DNA of 36,757 nt, taken from NCBI GenBank assembly GCA_947166305.1, contig CAMVDV010000030.1, positions 1 to 36,757 of the forward strand, given 5' to 3'. Of the stretch, positions 36,610 to 36,757 are shown piece by piece. A program made the position numbers and the translations under genes. The stretch is from an uncultured Prevotellaceae bacterium (GTDB lineage: Bacteria > Bacteroidota > Bacteroidia > Bacteroidales > Bacteroidaceae). The number at the start of each line of letters is the position of its first letter. The stretch's first letter is position 1. Under the pieces are notes generated by a model, which saw nothing but the letters and a program-made list of their open reading frames with translations, made no database searches and was not told the origin of the DNA.

Positions 36610-36757
36610 TCGTGCAGTTCGTGGTCTATACAAGGCTATTGTTCGTGCGGATTTGTAATCCGCACGCTTGGAATATAGGAATTTGTAATCCCACAATGAC
36701 TTTTGTTGCGCATTACAAATGCTTATAATCAATGCTGTCGGATTGCAAATCCGACAG
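36610..36757. repeat. 148-bp direct repeat, copy 2, at the window edge
   Basis: Same length and order of hairpins as copy 1. The first and third stems are intact; the middle one is broken (GGAATT opposite AATCCC). The copy reaches the last base of the window, so its right boundary is not seen. The whole 36201-36757 stretch holds no gene. Confidence 0.85.

Overview
The window reads as a chromosomal segment of a Bacteroidales bacterium, most likely Prevotellaceae or a close relative. The support is: TAnnTTTG-type -7 promoter boxes, start codons without Shine-Dalgarno sequences, secreted proteins ending in an 'IYN.AGQR...GxNIxxGKK' tail, GH33 and GH92 glycan hydrolases, and a guaB - PPIase - surA - ostA-like - mutL order that I recall as typical of this order (taxonomy is inference; no rRNA or tRNA was found).

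Layout. (1) 1-8711, minus strand: one apparent operon of two modules. Each module is a large secreted protein with the C-terminal tail followed directly by a ~60-codon ORF beginning M(K/R)KTYI.P. The 1103-residue ricin-like/beta-sandwich protein plus a 59-aa ORF come first. A 1631-residue GH33 sialidase plus the start of a second small ORF, cut by the window edge, follow. (2) 8541-10029: a repeat-rich spacer around one 122-aa orphan CDS. (3) 10030-19594, minus: trpS, mutL, a small membrane protein, OstA-like, SurA-like, a second parvulin PPIase and guaB, tightly packed; this is a housekeeping and envelope-biogenesis cluster. (4) 19932-23010, plus: a NapH/NapG-like polyferredoxin membrane protein followed by a Tat-exported lipoprotein aldo/keto reductase with two ferredoxin-type clusters, probably one redox module. 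(5) 23121-27396: GH92 alpha-mannosidase (minus) divergent from a small exported protein, a guanine-deaminase-like enzyme and a CPBP membrane protease (plus). (6) 27524-36200, plus: four envelope proteins, namely a 1547-residue coiled-coil lipoprotein, an OmpA-family protein, a secreted protein with the sorting-like tail and a predicted outer-membrane barrel. (7) 36201-36757: no gene, only palindromic and tandem repeats including a 148-bp direct repeat.

How it fits together. Sialidase and GH92 mannosidase point to foraging on sialylated and mannose-containing host glycans. SurA/PPIase/OstA-like proteins serve outer-membrane assembly, which the abundant exported proteins here need.

The most unusual signals are not classical genes. 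They are: (a) the repeated pairing of large tail-bearing secreted proteins with tiny M(K/R)KTYI ORFs; (b) degenerate tandem arrays with a strict 22-bp period in five spacers, four of which share a GCGTGCCC-like core; (c) short 7-, 8- and 9-bp period repeats abutting start or stop codons of housekeeping genes; (d) composite REP/BIME-like elements built from GGATT-NNN-AATCC hairpins at the right edge.
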